Assembly: GCA_030598165.1 (NCBI GenBank)
Contig: JAUVQL010000050.1
Location: 1 to 6,820, forward strand
Source: Acidobacteriota bacterium
GTDB taxonomy: Bacteria; Acidobacteriota; Vicinamibacteria; Marinacidobacterales; SMYC01
Reading direction: 5' to 3'
Length of the DNA: 6,820 nucleotides
Made by a program: the position numbers and the translations under genes. Under the pieces are notes generated by a model that was given only the letters and a program-made list of their open reading frames with translations, made no database searches and had not been told where the DNA came from. Numbering within the stretch: position 1 is the stretch's first letter; every line of letters begins with the position of its first letter. Shown piece after piece: positions 4,609 to 6,820 of the stretch.

Positions 4609-6820
4609 ATGCTCGATCGTTTTCGAAAGCGTATCGAAGGCCTCTTCAATTCTGCCCATGTGGCAGAAAATGAAGGCGTATCACCCCTCGAAGAAGGGGA
4701 CGCCGAACCCTCGCCTTCCGAGAAAAGTTCTCCTCAAGTGCTCGAAGCCGCTATCCAAGCTCGCAAAGAAGCTCGACGGCGAGAGGCGCGCCTCATTTTG
4801 TCCGAGCGTGTCCACAACCGCGCTCAAACGCTCATGAGCGAGATTCGGAATCAGCTCCTAAGTGAGATTCAAATCCGCCTCGCGGACGAAGCGGGCTCTG
4901 AGAACTTGCACGACCTCCTTCAGGTCGCCCTCGATCCCGCATTTACCTCCCGTCTCGATGTTGCGGCCGACGAACAAGTAGACGCCCTCATGAAGAAGCT
5001 CGAGGAAGGATTCCATGGGGAAGAAAATCTAAAATCCTACCTTCCCTCGAGAGACAAATGCGCAAACGAGCTTAAATCCTATCGGGACCAGATCCTCCGC
5101 GCTCATATGCTCGAGCAGATCGAAGTGTATGCACTGCCTACGCTGTCTGATGCGTTCCCACAGGGAGACGTACCACCGGATCAGCTGCGCGAGAAGATCG
5201 CCCAGTACTGGGAGGCATGCCGTGAAGCCTTCGCTCGGTTCTTTCACTCGGTTGAGATGGCCCTTTTGAATGGCGCACGTCCTGGAATCCGCCTCGATCC
5301 GACCATCATTCGAGATCGACTGGTGGCGGCACAATTCCGAAACGGGTACCGCGTACTCGAGGAGAGGTTCCGTTCGCTCTATGGCAAGATTGCCAATCTT
5401 CAAATGGCCAAGGCGGGCCAGCCGGACAAAGACAAGGCCCAAATGGATCGTCGGGCAGTCGATGAGATTATCGTTCCCCTCGCCTACTTCATTCGCGACC
5501 GATCCGAGCCGGAACCTCGTGAAGCGCTCAAGAGCCGTGCCGAGCTCTACAGGGAGATCGTGGACAAGCTGGTCGCTAACGGCGACCCCTACGTGCACAC
5601 CGCGGAGGCCATCAAGCCTCTTTTGAGGCGGAGTATCGAGCAAGCCCGTCCCCTCGTTCTAGAGAGCTTTCCTTACCTCCGTTCATCCATCGAAAGCCTG
5701 AAGCCCACGGAGGTTCACCGAGCCACGGCGCTTCTTCATCTTTTCGAAGCCCTGGTCGAGCCGGAGGTCGAAGAACAGCGACTCCAAACCGTAGAACAAA
5801 GCGTCCGGCTCAACAAATGGCAATATCATCTCCACCTTCAACTGTGGAACCACTACCCCAACCAGCTCAAGCGCCTCCAGCCGTTGGACCGGATTCACGC
5901 ACAAGACGCGCGGTACCTTCTGCAGTTCATCGAAAGCGCCAATCCTTCCCAGCAAGCGGTGGAGGATATGACGGTTCGGCTAGGCTATCTGGACCTCGAG
6001 GAAATACTCCGCGATGAAAATCAGAAAACTCTCCTTCGCGCCTTGACCATCCTCACGCTTCCCCGAATCGAACTGAGCGCTTGGCCTTTCCTCTATGACT
6101 CGAGCCAACCGAGCGCGGAAGATCTGAGAAGCTTGTGTAAAACAATCCTCAGGCAGATTCGGCCAACGGGCGCCGGCGCCGACGATCGGCAGCAACAACT
6201 TGGTGCTGTGCCGCTACCCGTTGATCTATCGAAAGCACTCGCCGCCATCGATTACGAGGTTGAAGGTGGGGGTGACCGCTACACCAAGTTCCGTGAGGAG
6301 TTGGAAACCCTCATTGCTAGTGGTGGAACGAAGGCCTTGATCAAGGCGATCAAGCTCCTCAGGAGGCTGCAAGAGGCGGTGGACCAAGAGCGCTTGACAG
6401 TCGGTCTCGTCGGAACCGAAGGAGATCCCTACGTCAGTGAAGTCTGGCTGAAGGAATCGGGCTCCATGGTCGGCTTGCTCTTCTATCGGGGAAAAGGATT
6501 CGGTCAGGTTCCCATTGAAAAGGTGATCCGGGAGACCGAGGGGGAAAAGCGCGACGAAGTCAGCGAAAAACTCCGGCACCATTTGGCGAGCCAAGCCATC
6601 ATCTATCAGGCGTTCCATAAACTGTTCCGCTGCGAAGTCGAGCTACCTCGTCAGCGACGACAAGCGCTGCCAACGTATTTGAAAACGACTTACGAAAAAA
6701 TCGAGCCCAACCGACATAGTCTGTTGGCCCATTTGAAAAACGCATGCCTGTTGTTGAGGAGAATCGAGGAGTTTTCTTTCTTCATTGCGGAAACCTCTCG
6801 CGATGCCCGTCCCGATGCCA
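4609..6820 (+). CDS. Large unrecognised hydrophilic protein, 3' end beyond window
   Basis: The frame starting at ATG 4609 runs without a stop to the window edge, giving 737 complete codons. Upstream stops in frame (the last at 4555-4557) and the lack of any other ATG, GTG or TTG before 4609 fix this as the most upstream start. The ribosome binding site is weak: GAGGG at 4591-4595 is 13 bases away, and a GAG lies nearer. I do not recognise the protein. Residues 1-14 are basic and amphipathic (MLDRFRKRIEGLF). About 16-44 are acidic, Ser/Pro-rich and probably disordered. About 45-100 are rich in Arg, Glu and Ala with coiled-coil character. The rest looks mostly helical with many charged residues, with a more mixed stretch near 596-640 (RLTVGLVGTEGDPYV, then GLLFYRGKGFGQVP). 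There is no signal peptide or membrane segment, so it is probably cytosolic. Five scattered cysteines form no metal-binding motif. I see no nucleotide-binding loop or nuclease motif. Confidence 0.88.
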   Translation, partial: MLDRFRKRIEGLFNSAHVAENEGVSPLEEGDAEPSPSEKSSPQVLEAAIQARKEARRREARLILSERVHNRAQTLMSEIRNQLLSEIQIRLADEAGSENLHDLLQVALDPAFTSRLDVAADEQVDALMKKLEEGFHGEENLKSYLPSRDKCANELKSYRDQILRAHMLEQIEVYALPTLSDAFPQGDVPPDQLREKIAQYWEACREAFARFFHSVEMALLNGARPGIRLDPTIIRDRLVAAQFRNGYRVLEERFRSLYGKIANLQMAKAGQPDKDKAQMDRRAVDEIIVPLAYFIRDRSEPEPREALKSRAELYREIVDKLVANGDPYVHTAEAIKPLLRRSIEQARPLVLESFPYLRSSIESLKPTEVHRATALLHLFEALVEPEVEEQRLQTVEQSVRLNKWQYHLHLQLWNHYPNQLKRLQPLDRIHAQDARYLLQFIESANPSQQAVEDMTVRLGYLDLEEILRDENQKTLLRALTILTLPRIELSAWPFLYDSSQPSAEDLRSLCKTILRQIRPTGAGADDRQQQLGAVPLPVDLSKALAAIDYEVEGGGDRYTKFREELETLIASGGTKALIKAIKLLRRLQEAVDQERLTVGLVGTEGDPYVSEVWLKESGSMVGLLFYRGKGFGQVPIEKVIRETEGEKRDEVSEKLRHHLASQAIIYQAFHKLFRCEVELPRQRRQALPTYLKTTYEKIEPNRHSLLAHLKNACLLLRRIEEFSFFIAETSRDARPDA

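Noticed and set aside
4508..4837. 109-codon plus-strand frame overlapping the start of the long gene
   Set aside because: It starts inside the candidate promoter without a ribosome binding site and is out of frame with the much longer gene that covers most of it.
5029..6618. Series of minus-strand open frames (204, 90, 72 and 130 codons) opposite the long plus-strand gene
   Set aside because: All share the phase that is exactly antisense to the long frame, as expected for shadows. The plus frame is continuous for over 2.2 kb, has a defined start and gives a more plausible protein. Since that protein is itself unrecognised, the rejection is strong but not absolute.

Overview
This is a bacterial chromosomal segment. 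By eye it is moderately GC-rich (not counted). It has Shine-Dalgarno-like sites, sigma70-type promoters, CCA-encoding tRNA genes and the bacterial housekeeping gene tex. Nothing in it looks mobile: I see no transposase, integrase, attachment repeat, CRISPR array or phage gene. I cannot fix the phylum from this window. The combination of a eukaryote-like alanine aminotransferase, tex and a large unrecognised hydrophilic protein fits several non-model Gram-negative lineages.

Layout, left to right. (1) Positions 1-166 hold the 3' end of a plus-strand gene. (2) After 42 bases comes a complete plus-strand PLP-dependent aminotransferase of the alanine aminotransferase (GPT/ALT) type, 209-1633. (3) Facing it across 23 bases is tex on the minus strand (1657-3900), with a leader of about 160 bases. 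(4) Next come two minus-strand tRNA genes, tRNA-Arg(ACG) at 4064-4140 and tRNA-Glu(CTC) at 4336-4410. Each encodes its own CCA end and each has a strong TTGAC-type promoter with a 17-base spacer. (5) A divergent intergenic region (4411-4608) separates them from a very long plus-strand frame. That frame starts at 4609 and is still open at the window end (737 codons or more).

Functional reading. The left part is metabolic (reversible alanine/2-oxoglutarate transamination). The centre is gene-expression machinery (Tex, an Spt6-like RNA-binding factor, and two tRNAs). The right part is a large, apparently cytosolic, alpha-helix-rich protein that I do not recognise. No dedicated tex promoter is obvious, so tex may partly depend on read-through from the tRNA-Arg promoter. 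A T7 tract directly after the tRNA-Arg CCA would limit that read-through.

The points most worth a second look are the unrecognised 737+ residue protein, the unusual ends of the tRNA-Arg precursor (9-bp extended acceptor pairing followed by T7), the G1-U72 wobble in tRNA-Glu, and the eukaryote-like aminotransferase. I found no convincing evidence of a new multi-gene system in this window.
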